A DNA stretch of 64,000 bases, taken from Roseiarcus sp963820095. GTDB lineage: Bacteria; Pseudomonadota; Alphaproteobacteria; Rhizobiales; Beijerinckiaceae. Both the position numbers and the translations under genes were made by a program. The notes under the pieces were generated by a model that was not told the origin of the DNA, ran no database searches, and saw only the letters and a list, made by a program, of their open reading frames with translations. The stretch's first letter is position 1; each line of letters opens with the position of its first letter. Shown here one piece after another: positions 47,147 to 57,548 of this stretch. The stretch spans positions 1 to 64,000 of the forward strand of contig CAWFZA010000041.1 in the NCBI GenBank assembly GCA_963820095.1. The letters are read 5' to 3'.

Positions 47147-48450
47147 ATGCTGGGGGCGTTGGTGGCCGCCTGCTTGGGGGCGTTAACGACTGCGGCTTGC
47201 AACCCGGCGGCGGACCAATACTTCCGCGAGGGCGCCGGGAGCGATCTCTACTCCGCTCAACTCGCGGAGGCGACGCAGCTGCAAGACGCATACGTCTACT
47301 ACATTTGCCGGCAGGCCAGTGATCACAACCTGGATCCCTCTGTTGGCGGATCCTGCGGACGGCCCTACCTGGACGGCCTTCACCATGGCCGGAATGAATG
47401 ACATCGACCGGCGTTGCGACGCCTATCTCAACTGGCTCGATTCGCAGCGCCGCGACCGAACGCCTGTCCTCACCCAGATTGCCGCCATGGGGGGGAGCGC
47501 CGCTGCCATCATGGGCGTGGCGGGCGCCGGTACGCAGGCCCTCAGTATTGTTGCGACAGCATTCGGCTTGGCGGGCACGACCTACGCCAACTGGAACTCG
47601 CGCCTGCTGCTCGATGTCGACCACTCCACCGTGCAGACTGTCGTCTACACACGCCAGCAGCAATATCGGAGGAACAATCTCGGCGTGATCGTCCCCGACC
47701 GCGCCGCGGCCATCTATGTCTTGCGCGGCTATCTGCGCATCTGCATGCCGATCACCATCGAGACCGACATCAACACTAGCGTCATCATGGTGCGGAACGA
47801 CGCGCCGCAGTCGCTGCTCCAAAAGCCACTGGTTCGGGCAGTCGCGATGACAGCACCGCTGACGCCTCGAGCGAAGGTGGCCCAGATTGACCGCCCGGTC
47901 GGCACCGTGTTCGATTTCAGTCAGATTCTGACTGCATACAACCCAAGCGTGGACACGGTCGAAAACTTGCGTGCACCCCTTCGTGCGTTATGCGCGAACG
48001 AGGTTCAGATCAAAGATATCAATGGGAATGTTCCTTCCCTTCAAGAGCTCATTCGGTTCTATCAATTCTCGTCGACTTACCAACTTGGTGATACGAGTCT
48101 CACCCCAGAGGTAACCGGCAAGCTCACGCCGGCTCAGCTCCGAGACCTTAGGAAACCCTCGGTGGTCTCTGGGAAACCCTTGGTCTGCCAATTGAGCGAC
48201 GTCGCTGCGAATTATTACGAGTTCTTTAGGTTACCGAAGGGATTGAAAGGAAAAATTGACCTACTCAACAGGGCTCTACCCGCCAACCAGCTTCTCGATA
48301 GCAACGCGAGCGTGGAAGTCATACGCGAACGCGATCAAGGACGTTCGCGCGGCAATTTCAAAGGAAAAATTACCCTCCAAGAACCTCTCTGTCGAGAACC
48401 AGTTCACGCCCGATCTGAACGATTATTTGCTTTTACTACCAAAGAGGTAG
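47147..48450 (+). CDS. Predicted lipoprotein, first gene of the hydrolase cassette (frameshifted)
   Basis: A leader with lipobox (MLGALVAACLGALTTAACNP) follows a good ribosome site (GGAGGAG). The chain continues as GSDLYSAQLAEATQLQDAYVYYIC, then in a second frame (from about 47330) as ADGPTWTAFTMAGMNDIDRRCDAYLNWLDSQRRDR and YTRQQQYRRNNLGVIVPDRAAAIYVLRGYLRICMP. After about 48310 it runs in a third frame to the stop at 48450 (AWKSYANAIKDVRAAIS, FTPDLNDYLLLLP). About 434 residues. No domain recognised; helical with an Ala/Gly-rich hydrophobic stretch near residue 130. It should be anchored in the envelope. The next gene starts 4 bp later. Confidence 0.65.
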
Positions 48451-48454
48451 ATCG

Positions 48455-49884
48455 ATGTCGACATATGAAGTCACCGTTGACGGCACGCCGCTGTACGCCG
48501 AGCCTTCCGAAGAGGCGCGAGAAAGTTAGACCTTCTGAATGAGGGAGAAGTTCTAATCCTGCGACAAGGGAAGCCTGGCGATCGGTTTATTGGCCTGCTG
48601 CTCGCGCCGGGAGGGTTGCCCTCGAAATCAGGGTTCGTGTTGCGGAGCGACGTCAAGGATGCCGACGGTCCGCCTTCCGATGTCGACAAGGAGGCCTTCG
48701 CCCGGGAGTGCCTGATCGCCGAACGCAGCATGAACGCGCTCCCAGGGATTTCCTCCTTTCGTAGTCGTCGCCGATTTCGTGATCGCTCGCGCGCTCATCG
48801 AAACGGACATGAAAAATCCTAGCGGCGGGGTGGCGGACGGACCGTTCGGCCCATTGCAGGTGACGAAAGAGGAATGGAAGGACTTCCTCGATAACGGGAA
48901 GGACCTGGCTGTAGGTCTCAGGCCGGAGGATCGAATTTTCCGACCCTCCAAGTCTATGGGGCGGCTTACCGCATGCATACGGACGGCAAGGCGATAAGCG
49001 ACGCGAACCCTCAACCTGACGCCGATCCGAATACCGACGGTCCCTTCCTCCCGAGCTACATCGACCTGTTCCACTGCTACCTTGCAAACAGCGCCGAGGC
49101 GGCGGTCGCCCTTCTCAAGGCTCAGAACGCTGACCAGGGAGCCAAGAAACTTGGGGCGGATAACGTTCTCAAGGCAGATGCGATCGCGGCGATCGCCGCG
49201 CATCCGAAGTTCAAGGGACACGTTGATGCGACGACGACAGTGGACGATCTGGTCCGCCAGACGGAAGGTCTGCTGGCCACCGGTCTGAAAGGAGCCTTTG
49301 ACCTCATCAAACAGTTCGCTCCGGAGCAAGTGCCTCCACCGCCCGCGCCAGGCGCGGGGCCGGCGCCTTGGTTCCAGGTGGCGCTGCAGGAGAAGGGCAA
49401 GGTCGAAAATAATGCACCGGCGGACGTTGTTAGGAACTATTTCAAGGCGACCGATTTTGGTGGTCGGCTTGATCCGCTGCCAGCCTGGTGCGGCGCGTTC
49501 GTCGCTCACTGTATCGAGGAGAATTCACAGTGGCGCGCCGGTTCCTCGTGGCGCGGCCTTGGCGACAACCTGGAGGACATCGGGCGAGAGTTTGCCGGGC
49601 CCGCCCTCGCTGACACTCCGATTGGGGCGATAGTGGTTCTGTCGGGCCACGTATCGTTCTTTTCCGGAATCAATTCCGCGGCCGGAAAGGTCAAGCTGCT
49701 CGGCGGCAATCAGACCCATGGCGTCAACGAGACCCCCTTCCCGCTAAGCCAGGTGGTCTCGGTGCGCTGGTTCGATGTCAGCGGCGGAGCCGGAACCGGA
49801 ACTGGACCAGCGCGCAAATTCAACTATCCCGCTGTGACTACGACAAGGATCGCCCCGGAGAACTTCCAATACTCGGGGACATGA
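48455..49884 (+). CDS. Modular peptidoglycan hydrolase: SH3-like, transglycosylase-like and TIGR02594/NlpC-P60-like domains (frameshifted)
   Basis: About 476 residues over several frames (changes near 48525, 48760 and 48945). The N-terminus (MSTYEVTVDGTPLYAEPSEEAR, LDLLNEGEVLILRQGKPGDRFIGLLL) resembles an SH3b domain. The middle (IARALIETDMKNP, ADGPFGPLQVTKEEW) is transglycosylase-like. The C-terminal 160 residues are clearly TIGR02594/NlpC-P60-type: APWFQVALQEKGKVE, PAWCGAFVAHCIEE (Cys), TPIGAIVVLSGHVSFF (His), LLGGNQTHGVN. The Cys/His pair is intact. It cuts peptidoglycan in the known relatives. No signal peptide is visible. Co-transcribed with the lipoprotein (4 bp) and the next gene (4-bp overlap). 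Confidence 0.75.
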
Positions 49885-50261
49885 TCGCAAGCATATTCGG
49901 CGCCGCCGGTTACACAACGCCTGTTCATCAGGCGGCCGCAATCGCGAATGCGATCCGCAAGTCCCGCCTTGATCCGAAGGCGACGCTCGGTAACTGCTAA
50001 AGAGTCGAGCGCTGGCCTGTTCCAATGCAACCAGCGTGGAGGATTGGGCGCGGGGCGCAGCGTCGGACGCAACTCCAGGACCCTAAGACCAATATCCAAA
50101 TCATTTTGACGGCGGTCGCGAAAGTCCCGAAGTTCAAACAAGCCACCAACGTGCAGGCTGCAGTGGACGCTTTTGTCCGATTTGTAGAACGACCGGCCGA
50201 CCCGGACGGCGAGGTCGCCACGCGGACACGAATTGCGCAGCAGCTTTTGCAGCCGATCTAA
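49881..50261 (+). CDS. Small lysozyme/transglycosylase-like protein (frameshifted)
   Basis: MIASIFGAAGYTTPVHQAAAIANAIRKSRLDPKA is followed, in a second frame, by KESSAGLFQCNQRGGLGAG, which resembles the catalytic core of goose-type or phage transglycosylases (Glu, then G-LFQ-N and GG-G-G). A third frame gives DPKTNIQIILTAVAKVPKFKQATNVQAAVDAFVRFVERPADPDGE. At least two frame changes; total about 127 residues. It starts inside the stop of the previous gene (ATGA). Export signal not visible. Family call is by motif only. Confidence 0.55.
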
Positions 50262-50512
50262 TAGCGGCTTATCTCGCGGTAATCTCCTGCGCGATCTCGT
50301 CGCGCTGCAGGTCGATTGTTGGCTCGAACACCGCGGAAAGAGATCTTGGAATGCGCCTGTCCTTCGCCTCAAGCGGAAAGGCGTTCCAACGTCGCTGTCA
50401 CCCAATCTCCCAGGACTGGAACATCTGTAGTCGATTGGGATCGCAGCATCGCGCCTAGCTGGCGAACGCCGTCGTCGATCTGCTCGACATTCGCAAGCCG
50501 CGGTTTCCAGTT
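50262..50512. other. Short gap between lysozyme-like and patatin genes
   Basis: About 250 bp between convergent genes. After the patatin stop the same minus-strand frame stays open for about 45 codons (PVLGDWVTATLERLSA at its end) without a start. I see no terminator. Confidence 0.3.
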
Positions 50513-53059
50513 TCACCCCCCGAGCCTGCCCACCACCGCCTCGATCGCCTCGACATTGGCCTTGGCGTTGCAGGCCGGCTTGGTCGCGATCACCGAATTC
50601 TCGATATAGCGCTTGGCTTCGCCCGATAGCGTCCAGTCCATCGGCGGGTCGTAGGTGATCGTCCGGCCGCCAGCCAGCTTCACGTCGCCTGGGCAGAGAA
50701 CGAGCGCGGCGTAGGGGTCGTCGCCCGCCAGTCGCGAACGAGTGGGGTCCGGATCGACGATCGCCGTTTGGCCGGCGAGCTTCATCTCGCGCGCCAGATG
50801 CTCTTCATGCGCGCCCATGCCGTTATAGAGACCGAGCACCGGCGCGAAGACGTCGTTCGGCACGAGGGAGGCGATGCGGTCGGAGAGCCAGGCCCCGAGC
50901 CCCGTCGCGGGCGGAGGCGGGGGGTTCGCGGGGTCGTGGCTGGCGTAGCCGATCAGGATGAAGACGATATCGAGATCCTTCTCCCCGCCGCCGGGGAGGT
51001 TGCGGATGGCGCGCGTCATTTCGCGTAAGGTTTCGGCCCCGGCATTGTCGAAATAGCCGCCGTCGAGAACGTGGTCCGGCGATTTCGGATAACCCTCCTT
51101 TGGCGTAGCATGGCTGATGCGCTGAACGTGCCGCCCGGACTGACCCAGGGAAAGCGCGCGCCGTCGAGGATGGCGGTCGAGGCGGCGACATCGTGGCCGA
51201 TTCCATCGAGGAGGTCGTCGGCGTCGACCTCGTCGCAGGTGAACTTCACGGCGCTTGTCAGCATGCGCCGGCCGCCGCTCTCGCTTGCGCCCTGAACGAT
51301 GAGAAGCGGGCGCCACGGCTCGCCCTGCTTGGGCGCAAGCGCGAGGAAGGGTCCCTTGAGGATCCCGTCCGGGTGGGAGGAAGAGCCCTTGGCGTCCGGC
51401 GCGTCCCACGCCTCTTCCCAGGCGCGCTCGAGCGTCTCCGCGCGGTCGGGAAGCACCCACAACGGCAGAAAGCGGTAGAGCAAGTCGGAATAGAGCATGC
51501 CGGTGAGCGCGGGGCCAAGCGCGTCGCGGCCGGCGAAGCCGAGAAGATTGTTGGTGAAGGCGTCGGCGTTTGCGTCGCTCGTCGGCGTCCTGACGTCCGG
51601 CGGCGCGGTCTTCAGCATCGCGGCATAGCCGATTGCGCCGACGCTGCCGCCCGACACCGAGCTGATGGCGAACACATGGGCGCCGAAATCGATTCGTTTG
51701 CCGTCCCTTCCGATCGCTTTCGCCGCCGCCGTTTGAAGCTCAGCGAGCGCGACCGCCGTCCAGTAGCCCGCGCGCGACGCGCCGCCCTGGACGGCGATCA
51801 GGACCATCGTCTTCTTGCCATTCGCGCCGACCGGCTGCGCGGCGGCCCATTGTGTGAAGGCGCTCTCCAAGGTCGGGCGCCCGTCTATGGGGCCGCCCGT
51901 CTCGGCCATGAGGGCGCGGCGCCCGACCTGGTGGTTGTCGAAGAACGCCCCGAGCAGAACCGCCCACAGGAGGAGCGCGCCGGTGACCGGGATCCTGAGG
52001 CTCGTGCCGAGCTGGCAGGCGATCGTGATTATGGGAATGATGAAGCCGAGGCCGGAGAACACGATCGCCGGCGCGCCGAGCTTGACCCCGACCGCGGCGG
52101 GCCAGAGGACGGCGACCGCCATCGCGACGAGCGCCATGGCGAGGCCGGCGATGACCCAGCCGCGCTGAACCCACGGCGCCGCGTCCACATGTCCCACGAG
52201 ACGCCGCGTGATCGGCTGGCGGAAGACGACCAGCGCGAGGAAGATCACGCCGATCGCCAGCAGGGCCAGGCCGACGGGCGCGTTCCACTTGAAACTGACG
52301 AGGAGCGCGAGGCCGGCCGCCACGAAGGGCGCGAAGGCCAGCACCCTCGGCCCCCATTCGAGCAGCCAGCGCGGCCGCCAGCAGCTCGCGGTCGGGTCCG
52401 TAGTTCGAGGCGATGACGATGCGCGACCAGCTCCAGGCCTGAATCGCGAAGAACAGAAGCCCGATCGCAAAGGCGACCGCCAGGCCGCCAAATCCATCCT
52501 CGCCGACGCCGCGCACGAGATCGCGGCCCTGGGGCATGAAAAGGAGGATTCCCGAGACGCCGAGGGCGAAGGCGGCGATGATGGGCACGCCAGCCGTGCG
52601 ATTGTAGATGTCGACAATGTCGCGCCATCGGGCCGAGAGGCCGCCGAGGGCGTCAGGCGGGCCCGGCGCGACCCCGCCCGGGACGGCGGTAAGGATGACC
52701 TCGCCGCGATTGTCGGCGTAACCTTCCGGCCGATCATTGGCGAACACGACGAGCTCGCCGGATCGCCCAAAGGTCTTGGTGCATCCCGCGCCGATCGAAA
52801 AGGCTGCAGAGTCAGGCTCATCCTCGAACCTGCACAGGAGCCCGAGCCGCGCCTCGCGTGGGACGCGCGGCTTGAGCTTAAGCGCGTCGTAGAGGAAGTT
52901 GCGGTAGCCGTCGGGACCGCACCAGACGAACCCGGTCTTCCACTGGCCGGCGGCGGAAAAGGACCAAGTGTCCCCGGCCGAGACCGCGCCGATCGGGACG
53001 GTCTCAGCCCCCGAGGAGACTTGCGTCTCGGGTTCGATTCTGCGCTGCCCGGGCCCCAT
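50513..53059 (-). CDS. Membrane patatin-like phospholipase with N-terminal LecA-like lectin domain (frameshifted)
   Basis: About 848 residues. Residues 20-125 resemble the LecA (PA-IL) galactose lectin: VPIGAVSAGDTWSFSAAGQW, VWCGPDGYRN, then ELVVFANDRPEGYADNRGEV at the Ca2+ site. About seven transmembrane helices follow (for example VLAFAPFVAAGLALLVSF). The C-terminal patatin domain has VQGGASRAGYW (oxyanion), SSVSGGSVGA (Ser) and LDGGYFDNAGAETL (Asp), so the catalytic dyad is intact. Frame changes lie near 52370 and 51115. The ATG at 53059 was chosen; open codons continue upstream. A lectin fused to a membrane patatin is unusual. Substrate and topology unknown. Confidence 0.78.
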
Positions 53060-53279
53060 CGATGCCCTCCCGGCTCCGCATTTGTTGGTTCGCAATTGTC
53101 CAGCAATGACCATCGCACAGGAACGATACCGGCTCCAGAGGGTTGATTGCGGAAGGGAGGCGCTTCGCAGAAACCTCTGCCGGGGCTGCGCCAAATCGTC
53201 GCCACATAGCGTCGGCAGGCTTTAAGCACTGCCGATAGGTTCGCGTTTCGGCGCGCCTTCAAAGGGGGGATTGCTCACC

Positions 53280-54894
53280 ATGATCGAGAACGGAGCGCAC
53301 AATTCCGACTTCGGCGCGGAAAGGTTCGGCTTCCGCGACCTTGAAGCGATCCACTGGAACTTCGGCGCGCCGCAGCTCTACGAGCGCGCGTTGCAACGCA
53401 ACGAGGCGCAGATCGCGGCTTGTGGGCCGCTCGTCGCCGACACTGGGACCCATACCGGACGCAGCCCGAAGGACAAGTTCGTGGTGCGCGACGCCAAGAC
53501 GGACGCGGCCGTGTGGTGGGACAGCAACAGTGCGATGGCGATCGAGCATTTCGATGTTCTTCTCGCCGACTTCATCGCCCACGCCACAGGCAGAACACTG
53601 TTCGCTCAGGATCTCTATGCGGGCGCGGATCCCGCGTTGCGCCTGCGCGCCCGCGTCTTCACCGAATATGCGTGGCATTCGCTGTTCATCCGCAATCTTC
53701 TGATCCGTCCGCCTGTCGAAGATCTGGCGCGCTTCGCCCCGGAGCTGACGATCGTCGACTTGCCCTCGTTCCGCGCTGACCCGAAGCGGCATGGCGCGCG
53801 CAGCGAGACGATCATCGCTTGCGACTTCACCCGCAAGATCGTGCTCATCGGCGGCACGAGCTATGCGGGCGAGATGAAGAAATCCGTGTTCACCGTTCTC
53901 AATTACCTCTTGCCGGCGAAACATGTGATGCCGATGCATTGCTCGGCCAACGTCGGCAGGGACGGCGACGCGGCGATCTTCTTCGGCCTCTCCGGCACCG
54001 GCAAGACCACGCTCTCCGCCGATCCGAATCGCACGCTGATCGGCGATGACGAGCACGGATGGGGCCGCAGCGGAATCTTCAATTTCGAGGGCGGCTGCTA
54101 CGCCAAGGCGATCAAGCTGTCGCGCGAGGCGGAGCCTGAGATCTATGCGACCACCGAACGGTTCGGGACGGTCATGGAAAATGTGACGCTGGATCCCGAG
54201 TCGAGACTTCCCGATTTCGACGACGAATCGAAGACCGAGAATACGCGCATCGCCTATCCGCTCGATTTCATCGCCAACGCGTCGACGACGGGGCGCGCCG
54301 GCCATCCCAAGGCCATCGTCATGCTGACCTGCGACGCGTTCGGCGTGCTGCCGCCGATCGCGAAACTCGACGCGGCGCAGGCGATGTATCACTTTCTCTC
54401 CGGCTACACCGCCAAGGTGGCGGGCACGGAGAAAGGGGTGACCGAGCCGCAGGCGACGTTTTCGACCTGTTTCGGCGCGCCGTTCCTGCCGCTCCATCCG
54501 ACCGTTTACGGCGATCTTCTGCGCGACATGGTCGGGCGCCACCATGTCGATTGCTGGCTCGTCAACACCGGCTGGACCGGGGGCAAGTTCGGCGCCGGCA
54601 GGCGCATGCCGATCCGGGTGACGCGCCGCCTGGTCGCGGCCGCGCTCGACGGCTCTCTCAATCGCGCGGATTTCCGCACCGACCCCTATTTCGGCCTCGC
54701 CGCGCCGTCGCAGGTTCCCGGCGTCGAGCCCCACATCCTCGAGCCGATCAAGACCTGGCGCAACAAGGCCGAGTTCGCTGAAGTCGCCGGGTCGCCTCGT
54801 CCAGATGTTCCGCGACAATTTCAAGCCGTTCGAGACCTACGCCGACGACCAGGTTCGCGCCGCCGGGCCCACGCCGCGCATTGCGCTCGCGTGA
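53280..54894 (+). CDS. pckA: Phosphoenolpyruvate carboxykinase (ATP), frameshifted at the end
   Basis: About 537 residues; converts oxaloacetate to PEP with ATP, the first step of gluconeogenesis. Motifs: THTGRSPKDKFVVRD, FIRNLLIRPP, SYAGEMKKSVFTVLNYLLP, MHCSANVG, FFGLSGTGKTTLSADP (kinase-1a), IGDDEHGW (kinase-2), FNFEGGCYAKAIKLS, YPLDFI and NTGWTGGKFGAGRRMPI. The frame breaks near 54785; the tail (LVQMFRDNFKPFETYADDQVRAAGP) continues in another frame to TGA at 54894. The ATG at 53280 matches family starts. The damage sits in the last 40 codons and is probably a base-count error. Confidence 0.95.
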
Positions 54895-55269
54895 GGGACC
54901 GAACCTAGCCGTCATCGAGAGGCACACCCAGGACCTGCCAACCGGCCCAAACAGCTTTCCGACGACGCCCCGCGCTAGCAAGGCGCGGGAGTTCGCGACG
55001 GTGGGTTGTATGACTTCAACCGCCGATCTGCAGTTCAAGGGTTAGAACATGAAGATTTGGCGCTGGAGCCCGACGAAATCGCAGGCTGGATTTAGCGAAA
55101 AGTAGGCTCGAAATCGACGAATGTCGATCCAAAAGCGGTTGCTCTCGCCAATTCGGCCGCCGATTTCCCCCCGTCATTCCGCCCTTCCGACGGAGTAAAA
55201 ACGGAGAAGACAAATGATGCGCGCCGCCAAGACTTGGTGGGTAACTTCCATCTTGTCCGATCCCCGAAA
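54895..55269. other. Intergenic stretch after pckA, start of lower-GC scar
   Basis: About 375 bp; GC falls compared with pckA. No gene recognised. The lower-GC segment continues to about 57000. Confidence 0.4.
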
Positions 55270-55692
55270 TCACTGCTTCTGAAAGAATACCTCCGCTTCA
55301 GCGAAAGCAAGCTGAGCTTCGGTCATTCCAATGTGAGGCTTCAATTCGTTTAACTTCCTAATTTGCTCCTGAGAATTCAGCAGCGAAAAGTTAAGATGAA
55401 CGTATACGGCAGTAGCTATTCGCTCCAGCTCAGCCACCTTTTTTTGAGCAAGCTGAGCACAGACAAATCTTAATTTCTGGTCGAAGGCATCCAAACGTTG
55501 GCCGAGGGCGCGACGCAGCTTAGAGCCACGACTGAGATCTCCATCGTTCAACTTGTAAGAAGAACCGATGTTCCTTGGGGCGTAACAACTAAGATGTTTT
55601 GGCTTCTCATATGATTTAGAACTGCATTCATATCGAACGAATACGCGATTGTCATCGACCGAGGTCGCCAGCCTTGATTGCATTCTCGACAA
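55270..55692 (-). CDS. Hypothetical protein in the lower-GC segment
   Basis: Up to 140 residues. The C-terminal half is strongly helical (KVAELERIATAVYVHLNF, EQIRKLNELKPHIGMTEAQLAFAEAEVFF); the N-terminal half (FVRYECSSKSYEKPKHLSCYAPRN) has three cysteines. Start codon uncertain. Base composition unlike the chromosomal backbone. I recognise no family. Confidence 0.4.
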   Translation of the reverse strand: MSRMQSRLATSVDDNRVFVRYECSSKSYEKPKHLSCYAPRNIGSSYKLNDGDLSRGSKLRRALGQRLDAFDQKLRFVCAQLAQKKVAELERIATAVYVHLNFSLLNSQEQIRKLNELKPHIGMTEAQLAFAEAEVFFQKQ

Positions 55693-55739
55693 GGCTCATC
55701 GCCGAAACTCGGCGAAAAGTACCGCTGGAAGTCAGAGCC

Positions 55740-55907
55740 ATGTCAGCACGATCGGATGGCCGCGTGGCGGAGCACCTGGACGCGCGGACGGCGGCCGTTC
55801 ACGACGACGCTCGTGCCGAGACCGATCACAGCGTGACGCTCGAAGGGGCCGTTCCGACCGACCAGGCTCGCGCCGTGAATCACCTGCTTCGCTCAGAGCT
55901 CGCATGA
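55740..55907 (+). pseudogene. Possible BON-domain fragment
   Basis: A 55-residue piece, RVAEHLDARTAAVHDDARAE then HSVTLEGAVPTDQARAVNHLL, recalls the BON domain pattern (VTLEGxVPTxxQARA). It is too short for a full BON domain and lacks the usual first helix-strand spacing. It abuts the broken end of the HD gene on the opposite strand. A fragment from a recombination event is likely; alternatively chance similarity. Confidence 0.3.
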
Positions 55908-56564
55908 CGGAACGAAGGCTCGCATCACATGGGCCGTAAGACACACCAAGATGGTACGAATTCGCATAAGGTAATCTATTCGATCGACGCCGAATGAATT
56001 GCCAGTTATTATCTCGGACAGGATTGATTCCCAGTCAGAGAGTGGTTGCTCTCCTCGGTATTTCTTACTTCCGACAGCAAGCTTTTTCACGTGCTCCTTG
56101 TTGATGTTCGCGCCCGATGCCCAAACGTCCGCAAGGCTGGGGCTGTCGATCAGCAGTTGCGTGAGAGATTCGTGATCTTCTCCTTTAGGAAGGACTTCCT
56201 TTTCGGCTGCATGAGAGAATGGCAGATGGCCTATGTCATGGCACAGCGCCGCTAGGCAGAGTGCGGTCTTCCATTGATGAAGGTGGCCCTCATCAGGAAT
56301 GATGCGCTCGGTATCTGGATGTCGGTTTTTTGCGTCCGTTACGATATCGAACACGCGACCAGCGAGGTGCATAACGCCCAGCGAGTGTTCAAATCGCTTA
56401 TGCGAGGCACCAGGGTAAACGAGATAGGTCAGTGCGAGTTGGTGAATTTGGCGCAGACGCTGAAACGGCTCGCAATCGACAAGCTTCCTGGCCTGCCTGT
56501 CCAGGGTAATGAAATTGTGGATTGGGTCACGAAACTCGTGCTCCCGTTTCACCCGGTTAGGCAT
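55893..56564 (-). pseudogene. SAMHD1-like HD phosphohydrolase, truncated
   Basis: The N-terminal 200 residues are a clear COG1078-type dNTPase/HD protein: EFRDPIHNFITLDRQARKL, FQRLRQIHQLALTYLVYPGASHKRFEHSLG, CLAALCHDIGHLPFSHAAE (HD metal site), LTQLLIDS, NSFGVDRIDYLMR. Similarity stops abruptly after LMR at about 55965, where DSHYTG and some 200 further residues should follow; the frame then ends in unrelated sequence. The ATG at 56564 (MPNRVKREHEF) is one option; 56588 is another. HD relatives cleave dNTPs and some restrict phages. A broken, probably acquired gene. Confidence 0.75.
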
Positions 56565-56786
56565 ATGATTCGCCCATTTTCCCCACATCTTGGGAGAGCA
56601 GACATCGCGACTATAGGCAATATTGCTTCTGGGATTCGGGCCCACGCGCGCGGTTTTCCACACGAGCTGCCCATAAGGTGGGTCGTTTCTGGGATCAGCG
56701 GCATTCGGCTGAACCCGGACCGCATATATTTCATTAGCTATTCCACGCAGATCCGATCCGCGCCCCGTCGGTTAGGGTTTTATCTA

Positions 56787-56801
56787 GAACATAAAGAGAA
56801 C
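56787..56801 (-). promoter_or_regulatory. LexA-type SOS box candidate
   Basis: On the minus strand this reads GTTC, seven bases (TCTTTAT), GTTC: the alphaproteobacterial LexA box with an AT-rich spacer. It lies about 220 bp upstream of the HD gene on the strand that transcribes it. A match of eight fixed bases is expected about twice by chance in 64 kb, so position supports it more than the match itself. Confidence 0.4.
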
Positions 56802-57044
56802 ATTTGTCGATTATGTCAATACCCGTTTTGCTGCACAAAGGCGCTTACCTACCCCTTGAATCAGTCTCGGCGCCGGGCACCTGCGATTAAGCCGCGTCGA
56901 TCAGAGCGAGGAATTACGGTGGCGATTACTCCCCAATCGGGAATGGAGTGCCGGCCGCGATCAGGCGTAGGCTCCGCGCCTGCAGCGACGCGTCATGCGC
57001 CGCGAGGACTGAGACCGGGGGGCCGTTCGGACGGGCTATTTCGC

Positions 57045-57175
57045 CGCCAAGACGGCCATGCGCTCGCGGGCGCCCGGGGCCCGGGTTGCGCCGGCGGCGA
57101 GGGCGGCGGGTGTAATAGTCGCGGGCCTTCACCTCATCGCCCTTGAGCCCGAGGGCGCCGAGCAGTCGCCGGATC
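57045..57175 (-). pseudogene. Duplicated C-terminal fragment of the SEL1-like gene
   Basis: Minus-strand translation gives LGALGLKGDEVKARDYYTR followed by a run-on in a shifted frame and a stop. This resembles LGVIGLKGDAAKARDYYAR, the C-terminal repeat of the gene at 57549-58073, about 500 bp away in the same orientation. Only the last repeat and stop are present. It is a diverged partial copy, not a working gene. Confidence 0.6.
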
Positions 57176-57548
57176 TAAAGCCCACGAAACAATTTGTGTC
57201 CGAAGTGTCCTTGACAAAATCAGAAACATACGTCATGGGTTTACATTGACAGAATCTATTCCGCTCGCCGGCTGATGGGTGGGAGACTGGCTGTTTGAAG
57301 CGTTGCCTGCAACCCGACACGCGAACCCAAGGCGGCAGCGATTTTTTTATTTTTTCGCTCGTAACCCTTTGAAAAGGCCCGATTCGGCCAAAGAAAACCA
57401 ACGAATTCCAAGGATTTTTGTTTGGATTTCCTTGGATTTCCTTGCACTCGACTCGGCTATTAGGTTGCAGGAAGGCGCCCTATCACCGGCCCGAGGCGCC
57501 GGACGGGGCCTTCGACCTTTTCGTGCGCGGATACCTTCCGGTTTCGCG
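57176..57548. other. AT-richer spacer between the gene fragment and the SEL1-like gene
   Basis: About 370 bp with T-rich tracts (57337-57352) and small direct repeats (GTGTCC twice at 57196-57210; GGATTTCCTT twice near 57424-57443). No gene recognised. Confidence 0.4.

Noticed and set aside
50377..50512. About 45 open codons in frame after the patatin stop
   Set aside because: No start codon or ribosome site; could be ancestral read-through but nothing supports a gene.
57196..57210. Direct repeat GTGTCC-GAA-GTGTCC as a possible attachment site
   Set aside because: Too short, and no integrase or second copy flanking the lower-GC segment.
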